From Neurospora tetraspora (taxonomy: Eukaryota > Ascomycota > Sordariomycetes > Sordariales > Sordariaceae): DNA of 64,000 bases. Positions 10,260 through 21,270 of the stretch are shown here, one piece after another. The notes below the pieces were generated by a model. That model was not told where the DNA came from and did no database searches. It saw nothing but the letters and a program-made list of their open reading frames with translations. The stretch spans positions 6,696,001 through 6,760,000 of the forward strand of contig NW_026944384.1 of assembly GCF_033439725.1 (NCBI RefSeq), given 5' to 3'. The first letter of the stretch is position 1; every line of letters begins with the position of its first letter. Both the position numbers and the translations under genes were made by a program.

Positions 10260-11957
10260 CTAACCCTGTCCCTGCGACCCTTTCATCCTCTTGTTGGGAT
10301 TATTCTGCGCCGCAGCAGCAGCAGCGTCTTGCATCCTTTTCATCCCCGCCATCTGCGGCACCATCCCTCCTTGACCCATACCTCCCATACCATGGCCCAT
10401 CCCGCCCATCTGTCCCCCTCCGCCGATATTTCCCAACGAACCTCCCATGGCCTGAACCTGAGACTGCGCTTGCCCCATCACCAGCCCAGTCCCCGTCCCG
10501 GCAGCAGCGGTATTCACGCGCGAACCACTCTGGTTCCCCGTTCCGTTCCCATTGGACGTGCCGAACCCGATGTCGTTGTCATCCTGCGACACGCGTCTAC
10601 ACGGGTATGACTCGTTCTTCAAGCCCTCGAAGCAGTTGGTTGGTGACCAGTTGACTGCTGCTGCTCCTGATCCTTGGGAGGTGCTATTAGCCGTGTTGCT
10701 GTTGAGGGAAGCAAGCGGGGTGGAAGTGGGCGAGGTGAAGAAGGGGTGGACGAGGGCGTCGGCGGCTGTCAGGCGTTTCTCGGGGTCGTACTCGAGGAGG
10801 GAGGCGAGGAGTTTGTAGCCTTCTGCTCCTAGGGAGGTTAGAGGAGTGGAGACGGTAGTCTGGTGATACCATTTCTGGAGGTTGCCGTGGGTGTTCTGCG
10901 AAGCAGGGGGTTGTTGCTGGGAGCGATGGCCATAGGGGTGGTGGCCGTGGGAGGTGCTCGACAGCAAAGGCGGTTGTTGTAAAGTTGACAACTGGTTATA
11001 CTCGGGCATGCTGGCCAACAAGGGCCACCGCTCCCTCGTCGGCAAGCCCATCACATCCACAATCTTCTGCATCTGATGCTTCTGGAACGGCACCGTCTTC
11101 TTGCTGTCCATCTTGGCCTCCTCCCCCTTAAAGATCGGCCGAAGACTCAACAGCTCCGCAAAGATGCATCCCACCGCCCACAGGTCGATCGCCGTCGTGT
11201 AATGCTTACTCCCCAACAGCAGCTCGGGCGCGCGATACCATATCGTCACGACCACTTTATCGCCCATATAGAGGTTGTGTATCGGTTGCTTGAAAATCCT
11301 GGCCAGTCCCAGATCGCCAATCTTCACTTCTCCGGAAGAAGTCACCATGATATTCGCCGGCTTCAAATCTCGATGTAACACCCAGTTGGTGTGTAAGTAC
11401 TGCACCCCTTGCAACAGCTGGTACATTATCGACTTGATCGTTCCCGGCGCTATCGGATGCCGTGGCGTTTGCGTATGATGATGAATGATCTGCAACAAAT
11501 CATGCTCTGCGTACTCGAATACCATGAAGATACACTTGTCCTCTAGGATGATCTCAATAAGCCGAATAACATTCGCGTGGTTTCGTAGCTCGGAGCATAA
11601 CGCCATCTCACGCACCGCCGACTGAGAGATGCCCGTGTAGTTGACGACCGCTTCACCTTCCTTGTCGGGCTTGAATTTCTTGATGGCAAATTCGCCGGTT
11701 TGACCTTGCCGGCCCGTAGCTTTGTATACACGGCCGTAGGTACCGGAACTGATGAAGCCGATTACCTTGTAGCGGTCGGTAATGCGGACTTTGGTTTGGT
11801 AGTTGAGAGGGCCGGCATTGCTACGCTGGTCTGAGTCTGAAGGCGGTTAGTGCTTGGCTGGACTAGAATATCGGTGATGAATGAGTAAAAGGTGATACTG
11901 ACACCCGCGGTAGCTGGTTTCGGCTTTTTGGTTTCTTGCTCTGTTTGTGCCGTACAT
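10260..11957 (-). CDS. ssn3: Mediator-associated cyclin-dependent kinase Ssn3/Cdk8
   Basis: Exons 11957-11903 and 11836-10260 (intron 11902-11837, GTCAGT donor, CACTAAC branch) give 543 aa. Kinase features: glycine loop GFISSGTYG at 45-53, Lys71 in AIKKFK, a SAVREM cyclin-binding helix at 91-96 (the Cdk8-type SxxxRE rather than PSTAIRE), HRDLKPAN at 173-180, DLGLAR from 193, and an APE segment. The first exon (MYGTNRAR...) matches the start expected for sordariomycete SSN3 proteins. The long C-terminal tail is low-complexity Gly/Gln/Met ending in a basic KRMK. Cdk8 with cyclin C phosphorylates RNA polymerase II and transcription factors in Mediator. The TAG stop is followed by further in-frame coding-like sequence. 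Confidence 0.95.
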
Positions 11958-12886
11958 GATGGGGGTGATTATATGTGTATAAAAGTGAGGTTGGTGTAGT
12001 GAGTTGGAGGTGAGAGGTTGGGGTGTCTCCGCCCGTCTGTTTTGTGTTATGAGGATGCTCTCGGGATGTGGAAGAAAATGATTATATAACGGGGTATAAG
12101 GATACTTTAGACGGATGATATTCGGAGGACAGGACGAGTTTTTGATCAGAGAAAACAGACGAAGTTCATCAACTCACATTTCAAAGGTTTCGGAGGCATG
12201 TCGTATGAGCCGTACCCGATCTGCACGGGCCCGAGGGGAACACTGTGAGACTCGGGAATGGATGAGCGGAGACAGTGTATTAGCGTCGACGGTAACTGGG
12301 CGATAGAAGCCGGGTAATTGAGTTTGGATAATTCGACATGAAGGTGACCGGTGAGGGAGAATATCGACAAGTCTGATGTTTCGAACGAGAGAGCTGATTG
12401 GAATATGTGGTCGCTGAGGCAACAAGCAAGTGATACACGAGGGAAACAACAACTTCGATAGCGCTTGTCATCTGGAGTGACCTGCGGCGTTATCAGAAGT
12501 CAGTTGTGTTTGCTCCTGTTAGTGTGTGGTTCTAATTAGCCACTGTATATGCGTTGGCCTTAGCGTACCGTATCGATGTTCAAAAAGTGGGGTGGACCGG
12601 TCCTTTCCGTCCTCCGGGTACTTGTCCGGGACCGTCCCGTTCCGCTGTCCATACCTTGATGTTGACGCCGTTGTGGTAATGGAACTTCTTTCATGGTGTC
12701 CCGAACGAACATGACTGTTCCTTAACCCTTCAATACAAGGCCATTGTTCGATGTCCCCCGTCACAACCAACATCACACCCGTCCCAAACAACTCTAACAA
12801 ACTCTCGCATTATCCTTTATTTGCCTACCAACGGAAAACATTATATCGCCTGCTATTATAGTCTAAACAGCTTCACCCACAATCCC
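11958..12886. other. Intergenic region between SSN3 and ARP2
   Basis: Probably the SSN3 promoter (left) and the ARP2 3' UTR (right). No coding sequence, RNA gene or repeat is seen. Confidence 0.5.
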
Positions 12887-14334
12887 TTACCTAGGACCCA
12901 GCTTCTCCAACACCCTCGCGCCCTGCTCTTCCCACTCCTGCTTCGTAATCCACATACTCTCCTTATCCGCCATGATATTCGCCAGCACCGCACCACCCAG
13001 AAAGACCATATGCCTTCTTCTCGGAGGGTCCTCGATCCTGACCTTGAACTTGCTCAGCCTCTCCGGGTTGCCTCCCAGCACGCGTGTCAACCACAACTGC
13101 TTCAGCTCCTTCTCCAGTCTGCTTGGGAGGCCAGGGTACATGCTGCTACCACCAGACAGGACAATAGCCTTGAATAGCGAGGAGCGCACGTCGACATCGG
13201 CGGCTTGGATGGTGTTGAAGAGGAATTCGGCGATACCGGGCTGATCGCAATCAACCAAGTGTGGCTGGAACAAGCACTCCGGGGCCTCGAACCGCTCGGA
13301 ACCGACGCGGATGACGCGGCCGTCGGGAAGGGTGTAGCTCTCGACGAGGACGGTCGTGTCTTCGGACAGGCGCTTGTCGAGCTCGAGGTCGTACGAGACG
13401 TAGCAGAGCTTCTCCTTGATCTGACGGACGGTCTCAAAGTCGGCAGTACGGTTGAGAGCGTAACCGCGGCGGAGAAGGAGGGCGATCAGGTTGCGAGTGA
13501 CGTCGCGGCCGGCCACATCGAGGCGGCGGGTAAGGTGGTTGAGGACCACGGATTCGTAGACGGGAACGATATGCGTGACACCGTCACCGGAGTCGACTAC
13601 GACACCGGAGGAGAGACCTGCGCGTTGTCCGTTAGCTAGTTGTTTCTCCAACCCGTGTAAAGAAGCGGTGACATACCCTGAGCATACAACGCCAGCACCG
13701 CCTGAATAGCGACGTAAACACCCCCAAATCCATACCGCTCAAACATGACCTCCGTCATCTGCTCCCTGTTCTTCAGCGGGTTCAAAGGCGGCTCCGTCAA
13801 CAAGATCTTCCTTCCCCGAGGATCGACCTTCATCTTCTCGAAGAATGTGTAGTCCCATAGGTGCTGCATGTCGTCCCACTTCTTGACGATGCCGTTCTCC
13901 ATCGGGTAGCTGATTTGGAGCATGGTGCGGGCGGCCGCGGCCTCGTCACCGCACATAATGTCTTTGATCACGACATCGGGGGAGTCGGAGAGCGATTTGG
14001 CTTCTTCGGCGCGGAGAATGGGGCGGCCGACTATGGAGGGGTATTGGAATTCGGGGAAGTTTTGGGCGGCGTAGCCGACTTTGAGGAAGCCGGTGCCGCC
14101 ATCGAGGACTGTGGACGTGGGAGGAGGTGTTAGCTGGGTGTTGTGCTCATTGTGTTGTGAATGGGAAGTGATCGAAGACGGAACCCGACGGCGACAGCTA
14201 CAATGACGACGGTGACGACGCGATCAGGCAGATAGGTGGGTGGTGGTCGTCAAGGTAGCTTGACCTCGAGACTGATGGATAAGGGGGTTGGCGGAGAGAG
14301 CTGACGTACCAATGGGAGCGTCGGTGTTGGCCAT
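12887..14334 (-). CDS. arp2: Actin-related protein 2 (Arp2/3 complex)
   Basis: Three exons: 14334-14310, 14108-13677 and 13617-12887. The first intron (14309-14109, 201 bp, GTACGT donor) follows only 25 coding bases; the second (13676-13618) is 59 bp. Together they give 395 aa, typical for Arp2. The nucleotide-binding loops of the actin fold are present: [14 protein letters not shown] near the N-terminus and [16 protein letters not shown] in the middle, plus the C-terminal [20 protein letters not shown]. The Arp2 signatures [15 protein letters not shown] and [18 protein letters not shown] are clear. Arp2 with Arp3 forms the branch nucleus for actin at endocytic sites and hyphal tips. No anomalies. 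Confidence 0.96.
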
Positions 14335-15035
14335 GCTGGGCAGCTGTGGTTTTGGGAATGCTCAATGGAATGCGAATAGCTTCGTCGGTTCGAATATCGA
14401 GTATATCGGAGCTAGAATGGAAGCTCCCGCGAGTCAATATACAAGTGTCGGTGGTCCCGTCGCACGCTGTCAATCGGTCGGTCGGTCGGTGGTGTCGGTG
14501 CCCTGTCTGGGTCATGGTAGCGGAGTGGACTACGGCACCGTAATTAGCTGGAGTCCAGCACGGTACCCTAGCTGGGGGTGTGTGGGGTCATTCGCTAACT
14601 GCCAAGCTTTCAAACAGGGCGCCGATGAACAGGCGGGTCTTGGCATTCTGGACTGCAAGTGGCAGGCATTAGGGTACCCACGTGATACCCCGCATTGGAC
14701 TCACTTGTACTGTGTACATGCACCTTCCTTGACATTGTAAGCCCAGTTAGCCAAGGAAGCCTCAAGATTCGAAGTATTTATAAATTCCCTACTAAGCGCA
14801 CAGCGCACCTTCCTTGACATCACGAGAGATCAGACGGAGGGGATCGTTCCTGTTCGTTTGAGAGTGGGGTTTGATATTGGTCCTTCCCGTCATTTTTCTT
14901 TATTCGTCATTATTTAAACCTTGAATCCTCCAATCTCTGATCCTCATGCCACCTCCCAGACAGGACTCAGACCTGACCATCTCCAACTCGGACGACTTAT
15001 CGATTCACCTCTCCTACTCACCCCCAGTCGTCAAC
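14335..15035. other. Divergent intergenic region, ARP2 / racemase
   Basis: Shared promoter region of two divergent genes. An in-frame upstream ATG of the racemase lies at 14946. No other gene is supported. Confidence 0.5.
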
Positions 15036-15873
15036 ATGAGTTCCCAGCAAGAAAAGATCAGGATCCTCATCCTCAACCCCAACTCCTCCAAGTCCATGAC
15101 CGGTGGCATGGAAAAGTCTATTTCTACGTTGAATCTACCTGACGTTTGTTTCCCGTTCTCTCATCCTCCCCAACCAAGCTTCCACTAACAACCCCCAGAA
15201 CATCGAAATCTCCTATTACACAGCCCCGTCAGATAGCCCAGCCAGCATCAACGACGGCACCGACGTCCAAACCTCCGCCTCCGTCGTCCTCAACGACCTC
15301 GGCAGCGACCCCCAAGATCTAAAAGATTACCTAGACGCCGTCCTAGTCTGCTGTTTCTCCGTGCACCCCCTCGTCCCCCGCCTCTCCGAACTCGCTTCAT
15401 CCAACGACTTCCCCCTCTCCGTGACAGGCATCTTCGAAGCCTCCGTCCTCACCTCCTTGTCGCTGCTCACCGGCCCAACGAAGAAATGGGGCATTGTCAC
15501 GACGGGGAAGTACTGGGAGGATCACCTTACCTTGGGTGTCAAGGATTTTCTGGGTCATGAGGGGAATAATGAGAAGTTTGCTGGGGTGCAGACGACGGGG
15601 TTGAATGCGGGGGATTTTCATGGGGATATTCCGAAGGAGGTCATTGATGCTAAGTTGGTGGATGCAACCAAGAAATTGTTGCAGGCGGGGGATGTGGAGT
15701 GTGTGGTGATGGGGTGTGCGGGCATGGCTGGACTTGAGCAAATTATTCGACGGACTGCCATTGAGGAGTACGGCGAGGAAAGGGGGAAGAAGGTGATGGT
15801 TGTTGATGGAGTTAGGGCTGGAGTTGGGCTGTTGGCGGAGATGGTGAAGAATAGGAGGATGTTTACCCAGTAG
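15036..15873 (+). CDS. Dcg1-like Asp/Glu/hydantoin racemase family protein
   Basis: Exons 15036-15143 and 15199-15873 (intron GTTTGT...CTAAC...CAG, 55 bp) give 260 aa. The N-terminal ILILNPNSS loop and the two catalytic-type cysteines (Cys87/Cys88 in VLVCCFSVHPL and Cys209 in VMGCAGMAGL) are those of the two-base racemase superfamily. TGIFEAS and WGIVTTG are further family stretches. Yeast DCG1 sits in the allantoin pathway, so a role in ureide or hydantoin metabolism is plausible but not shown. A Met 30 codons upstream in the same frame (14946) would add a polar extension; I chose the later start because homologues begin just before ILILNPNSS. Confidence 0.88.
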
Positions 15874-16272
15874 GGAGAGGACCTCGACAGGAATGGGGTG
15901 GGTTTTGAAGCTGAAGGGTGAGGGTGTGAGAGGAGAGTGTAGAGAAAAGGAGGTGCATTTACAACAGTTCGTTTTATGATGAGCATCAACATCAACGTTG
16001 GCGTCAGGATTAGATACCATAAGTAGTGCCAACTACATGAGGAATAAATGAACACAACATGACTTACCGTTTTTCTCCGGCAACCTCGCTTGTTGTGGCG
16101 TAGAGGTTCACCAGTTAAAGGACCAGAATCCGCACCAAAGAGACGTAGAAGAGGAATAACACATCACTTATACGACGAATGCCTAGGTATACTCTCAGCA
16201 ATGCACAAAACTCTGCCGTCCAAAACAACACGCAAACGCACAACACAAACGCCCAGCTCATCAACCCACCAC
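15874..16272. other. Convergent spacer
   Basis: 3' UTRs of the racemase and the MFS gene; nothing else seen. Confidence 0.5.
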
Positions 16273-17894
16273 TCAGTCCACACGCCTAGTACGTCCCCAA
16301 ACCTCATCCACGCTCGCCTTCCCCTTCGTCTCCGGCACAATCTTCACAATAAACAAGGCCCAGAATGCGGCCATCCCAGCAAAGATAAAGTAAACCCATC
16401 CAGCACCTCCCAAAGCCCTGTTTAACGCCTCATTCACCACCGGGAACCCAAATGCCACCAAGAAAGTAGCAACATAACTCGCCCCCAACGCCCAACTCTG
16501 CGTAGCACCCACGGCCTCCTCACCCACGAGCTCGCTGGCCAAGATAAACGGCACCGGGCCCAACCCGACGGCGAAGAAGGCCACGAAGAAAAGAGCCGCT
16601 ATGGCTGAGAGGATCTTGACGCCGAACATGATGGAGAGAGCAAGGACGAGAGACGACAGGCCCTGGCCGATGGTAGAAGCCAAGAGACAAGCCTTGCGGC
16701 CGAACTTGTCGGGGAGAGGCGAGCAGGCAGTAGTAGTGCCTAGATTGATGATGGAGATGCAGATGGTGAGGAGGCCCGAGGAAAAGGAAGGGGGGAGCAG
16801 GTCCCGGAAGAGGGAGACCGAGTACATGATGATGGAGTTGATGCCGCAGAGTTGTTGGGCGAACATGATGCCTACCACGGCGATGATGGCGGGTCGGGTA
16901 TTGGAATCCTTCAAAACCTGGACGAACCCGAGATGGGGTTTGCTGGCCTTGTGCGGGTGGGGACGGGAAGACGTGGAAGGGGATGGGGAGTTAGAGCGAG
17001 AGGAGGTGTCTCTGCGCAAAAGGCCTTCCATGCGGTCTTCGACGCTGTGGAGGAGGGATTCCTCCTCGCTAGTAGGTCTCCCACTTCCTTGGCCCCAAGA
17101 CTCGACTTCCTCGTCGATGTTGGCGTTCTTGCCCCGAATGCGCTGGAGTGTCCTCCTCGCCTGCGCGACGTCGCCCTTAGCGCTCGCTGTCCACTTTGGG
17201 CTCTCGGGCGCCAACAGCAGTCCGAATCCCTGAGCAGCCGCCACCACCACTCCGGACCCCAGAATCCATCTCCAGGCTGAATCGTGACTCAAGAAATATC
17301 CTAGGGTCTGCGAGATCAAGATACCGAGGTTGATGCTGATCTGGGTAAAAGCACCGAATAACCCTCTCTGCGCGGGGGGCGCGATCTCGCTGATGTAAAG
17401 GGGGACGATGACCGTGCTGGCTCCGGCACCGACACCGGTGAGGAAACGGCCTGTCGAAAGCACGGGGACGGAGTGGGAGAGAGTCTCGACTAGAGAGCCG
17501 ACGATGTAGAAAGCGGCTGTCAGCTGCATGGAGAGCCAACGGCCTCGGGCGGAGGTGAAGGGCCCGGCGATCAGGGCGCCGAAGAGACCGCCGATGGTGA
17601 AGATGGCCGAGACGGTAGCGAATTGGGGGCGGGTCATGGGGATGCAATCGACATCGTTTGAGGAGTTCTTGACGTAGGAAAGCAGGTTGGAGATGGTCGA
17701 GGAGATGGAGGTTTTGCGGCAGGTGATGACGTCTTCGGGGGCGTTTAACTCTGCCTGGGAAGATGTTAGTGGAGATACCTCGGGCTTGGAAAGGGAAGGC
17801 ATACCAAATGGAAACCAAACTGAAGAGGACCGAGGGTGCTGACGATTATCAGCACCACCAGGTACAGCGTCAGGTCGCGGAGGTTGGCGGCCAT
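16273..17894 (-). CDS. MFS sugar porter family transporter
   Basis: Exons 17894-17805 and 17754-16273 (intron 17804-17755, 50 bp, GTATGC donor, CTAAC branch) give 523 aa with about twelve membrane segments. Sugar-porter marks: GPLQFGFHLAELNAP in helix 1, GRFLTGVGAGASTVIVPLYISEIAP with the RG-type loop, PESPKW at the end of the first half, QLCGINSIIMYS in helix 7, and PETKG near the C-terminus. The central loop (about residues 240-300) is long and Ser-rich. The helix-1 sequence resembles vacuolar hexose transporters of the Vps73/Vvs1 type more than HXT proteins, but the substrate is not determined. An in-frame Met at 17987 would add 31 mostly hydrophobic residues. Confidence 0.9.
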
Positions 17895-18758
17895 GGCTTT
17901 GAGGATCGCCCGCACGACGAGGAACGCGGTAAAGACTTTGAGGCCGATCTTGAAGGGTAATGTTCCAAATCTGAGTAGGAATCTCAACTAGAGAAGTGTC
18001 ATGGCATATCAAACGATGATAGGTCTAGTAGGTTGGTGCAATGTAGGAGATGGTGGGACGATGTGTGTTGCCGTCATGTTGGAGGTTCACGATGGAAGTC
18101 GAAGCAGTGGACGATAACGGAAGGTCGCTGGAAAGCCTGGAATGGGAAATGACAGGGGACTTGCTGTCCGCTGTGGGTTGGGCTTGCCAAGTGAGCGGGG
18201 AACAAGCCAGGGATCCTGCCCCTGGGCGCTTCTCCAGGAACTGTTTTCGGGGATTGTCCTAAACGCATAGGCAAAGCCCGATACTAGAAACTGCTTCGCA
18301 GCATCTCCGAAAAGGGGATTTTGAAGCTGTAGACTGGACAGGCTGTAATTGTAGGAGAAACAAGTGTCAAGCTATTCTGGAGTTGCAGGAAAACCTATAC
18401 GAAACTGATAGTGTCTACGCAGCTGGATCTTCGGGGTATGGCTACCGTAGGTGAAGTACCGTGAAAGGATCATTGAGATGATGCTATTTTTGGAAGCGCC
18501 TGTTAGAGTATCTCCTACAAGATAGGTGCAGGCTCTAACATGCGCTACAGGAGCTGCCCGAGACTATGGGTTTAAGAGCTGCAAACAACACCACCTCAAA
18601 AATGGAATTTGGGAAAGCGCAAGCGGACGGGTTCCAGAGCAGCGACGACGACGGAATCTCGTCCCTGACAAAATTGTTGAGACCCAATTGGCTTGACATC
18701 AAGTCAGACTTCAGTGCATCGCTTCCGTGTCGTGCCAGGCATCTTACAGTTCGGCAAC
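17895..18758. other. Intergenic region upstream of the MFS transporter
   Basis: Promoter side of the sugar porter; no coding sequence or RNA gene is recognised. Confidence 0.45.
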
Positions 18759-19087
18759 CCAGTAAATGGTTTTAGTAATTGTTCCTGGTCGTATTTACTG
18801 AGCCCTGTACAAGTGCAAACCAGTAAATGGTAATGAGCAAGATTTTCAAGTGCTGTTCGAGTCGATAGTAAATATCCTGTGCGTAACTTCACCCAAAAAC
18901 CGGTCCAGTAAACCGGGGGACCCCAAACACCGGTTTCAAAACAACATTCTACACAAATTTACTAACAAACATCTCTGGACCTCTCTAACACTCTGGAAAT
19001 GCCAACCAGTATATGAATTTATATGACTATTTACGAATGGCCTGTGCCACCCGCCGTAAATCCATTTACTAAAACCATTTATACTGG
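18759..19087. mobile_element. Second MITE-like element with about 20 bp terminal inverted repeats
   Basis: The left end, 18759-18778 (CCAGTAAATGGTTTTAGTAA), is the inverse of the right end 19066-19087 except for an extra TA in the right arm. The motif CCAGTAAA recurs inside near 18820 and 18905, and a variant CCAGTATA near 19005, a pattern of subterminal motif repeats known from hAT-type elements. The 329 bp body has no coding sequence. No flanking duplication is evident. It ends only 7 bp from the stop codon of the NmrA-like gene. Confidence 0.6.
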
Positions 19088-19093
19088 CGCCCT

Positions 19094-20264
19094 TTACAGG
19101 TTTGCCGAACACGCCCTCACCCCAAACGTCTCCGCCTTGTACCCACCGGCTAAATACCTCCTCACCCCTTCCTCCAACGTATCCAAATCCTCCTGCTTCA
19201 CCTCCAACACCTCATTATCATTCTTCTCATACAGCGTGCCGCCCTGAGCCCAGATCCTGCGCAGCGTGACGAAGGTAGCCTGGGGGTTGGGCTGCGGGTT
19301 GTCACTCTTCTTGTCCCACAGGACTTCCTCGAGCTCCTGGATCTCAGGGAGCGGGGTCTCGGTGACGTCGAACGTGGAGCCGGTCTGCTTCTCGAACTCG
19401 GCCAGGACTTCCTTGGGGGTTACGATGAAGGATTGCACTTTGAGGGCTTTGCCGAAGGATTGGGTGGGGTGGCGGAGGGTGGCGGTGACGAATTTGCCGA
19501 CGCTGGGTGGTTTTGTTAGTCTGGGTGAGGGTAGATGGGGGAGGAGGGGATAAAGGATGGTGGAATAGGGGAACAAAAGGAAAAAGAAAAAAAGGGACAG
19601 GAAAAACTTACTCCCACATGGTACAAAACCCAACCTTCCCCTCTCCATCATCAACCTTCCCCTCTCCATCATCAATGACATACGCCTTCTTCTCCGACGG
19701 CACAAACCCACCAGCCTGCTCATACCCAGGTATGGGATAAAGCCACATATCAAAGTACGGCCCAGTAACCACATACGTGACCTTCAGCCTCTCAATCTTC
19801 TCCCTAATATGTTTCCTCAAAGCCAGCTTCCCCACATGCGTCGGCTCACTCGCGCTCTTCTCGTTATACGCAACGTCCGTCCCATACTCCGACGGCAAAA
19901 ACCACTGCACGCTTTGCGAGTGCTCAGCTGCGTCGATTATTTTGGGTTGATACTTGAGCGTAGCGCGGCCTAGGCAGGAGATGACCGTGTCGAATTTGCC
20001 TTCCTCAAAGACCTGGGTGAAACCCGCTTGATCGAGGGACTCTACGTTGCCGGTGACGACCTTGAGGCCTTGGGATTGCCAGTGTTGGATCAGCTTGGCC
20101 TTGTTGGAGGAGGGGTCGGAGTCCCAGCCGGGACGGGTGAAGAGGGAGAGAGTGGTGTAGGGCTTGGGACTGGCGGCGGAGAGGAGGGAGGAGGTGATGT
20201 AGGCGCCGATGGCGCCGGTGCCGCCTATGATGAGGACGTTGGTTGGTTTGAAGTCGTTGGACAT
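19094..20264 (-). CDS. NmrA-like / isoflavone reductase family NAD(P)-binding protein
   Basis: Exons 20264-19612 and 19502-19094 (intron 19611-19503, 109 bp, GTAAGT donor, CTAAC branch) give 353 aa. The Rossmann motif GGTGAIG is at 14-20. It is followed by a region typical of atypical short-chain reductases (FDTVISCLGRA, WFLPSEYGTDV, KLALRKHIREKIE, VTYVVTGPYFDMW). Members are either NADPH-dependent reductases or redox sensors; no Tyr-x3-Lys catalytic pair is obvious. A 21 bp unit is tandemly duplicated at 19632-19673, giving DDGEGKV twice just before the exon end. The last residues (VRACSANL) lie against the inverted-repeat element at 18759-19087, which may have altered the C-terminus. Confidence 0.88.
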
Positions 20265-21270
20265 TTTGGGTTTCGGTTCGTGGTGAGGTGAGGTGTGAAG
20301 TTGGGTGTGGTGGTGAGGGTTTCTGTTGGTGTGTCAGTCGAACGGAGCTCAGCAAGTCGTGTACGGCGTTGAGGATTTTGGGGACTGTGACGGAATTAAG
20401 ACGGGATTACGGGAACGGAGAAGATATGGATTGTTCATTGCACGATTTCCAATCCGTACCTCTACGTATGTATTTCTAAGCTCAGGTTGTCAAAGCACGT
20501 CATTACAAATAATTGAAAGATGAGTTGACTAAGAGGAAGTGATATTGGGTGACGTTGAGTAAGTCAAGTGAGTGTCCCGCATTGCCCCGCACCGGGAGCA
20601 GCGACACCAGCGGAGATCTCCCGACTCCCGAGCCCGCACCGGGACATGGACACGGCATCACGACCGGAGGCACATTTCTTTCACCAATGCCGGACGACTT
20701 GGCTCTGGGTTGATACATCGATTCATCTTCGAGCAAGTACGCAGGCACGGCCATGCATGATAGCTGAAGGCTCCTGGCTGTAGCTGCCCTGACAGGTACC
20801 CGAGACTTCAGCAACGGACCATATATCCGTCTCATTCTTGCCACGTTGATACTCTCATGACCAGAGTAAGCTCTGACATCAGGCATTGATCATCCGAGAG
20901 AATGTCCACCACCATGAATGCATCACCAAAAGTGTTGTGTCAAGCTTCCGGGAGCTCTTGAAAACATGCGCTGGAGTGTTTACAGAGGGGCCGATTCAAT
21001 GACAGGCATCTTCAAGACCCTTGCACTGGGGCAGGCAATGGGCCCTCCCATGCAGAAAACGGCCCCACTACTCCCAATTCCAGTCACCTCATTGGCCGAT
21101 TCTCCGAAGCTGCAGCCCAGCGGCAGGCAAAGCATCAACAATTTTTTTGCTTCGCATCGATAATCGCGAATTCTGAGGTCGACTTGAAGGCCCATTCGCA
21201 ACTACCAAGCCGTCCACGCGCCGCCGCCAATTGCCAGTCAACCACGCGGTCGCAGATACAATCGCCCACC
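20265..21270. other. Divergent intergenic region, NmrA-like gene / RPA43
   Basis: Contains both promoters. Open frames present (for example 20503-20886 minus) show no coding character. Confidence 0.45.

Noticed and set aside
9642-10610. Plus-strand 322-codon frame beginning with an LFLFLF repeat
   Set aside because: It is the antisense shadow of the hexamer repeat and of the SSN3 tail; the minus strand has far better protein character.
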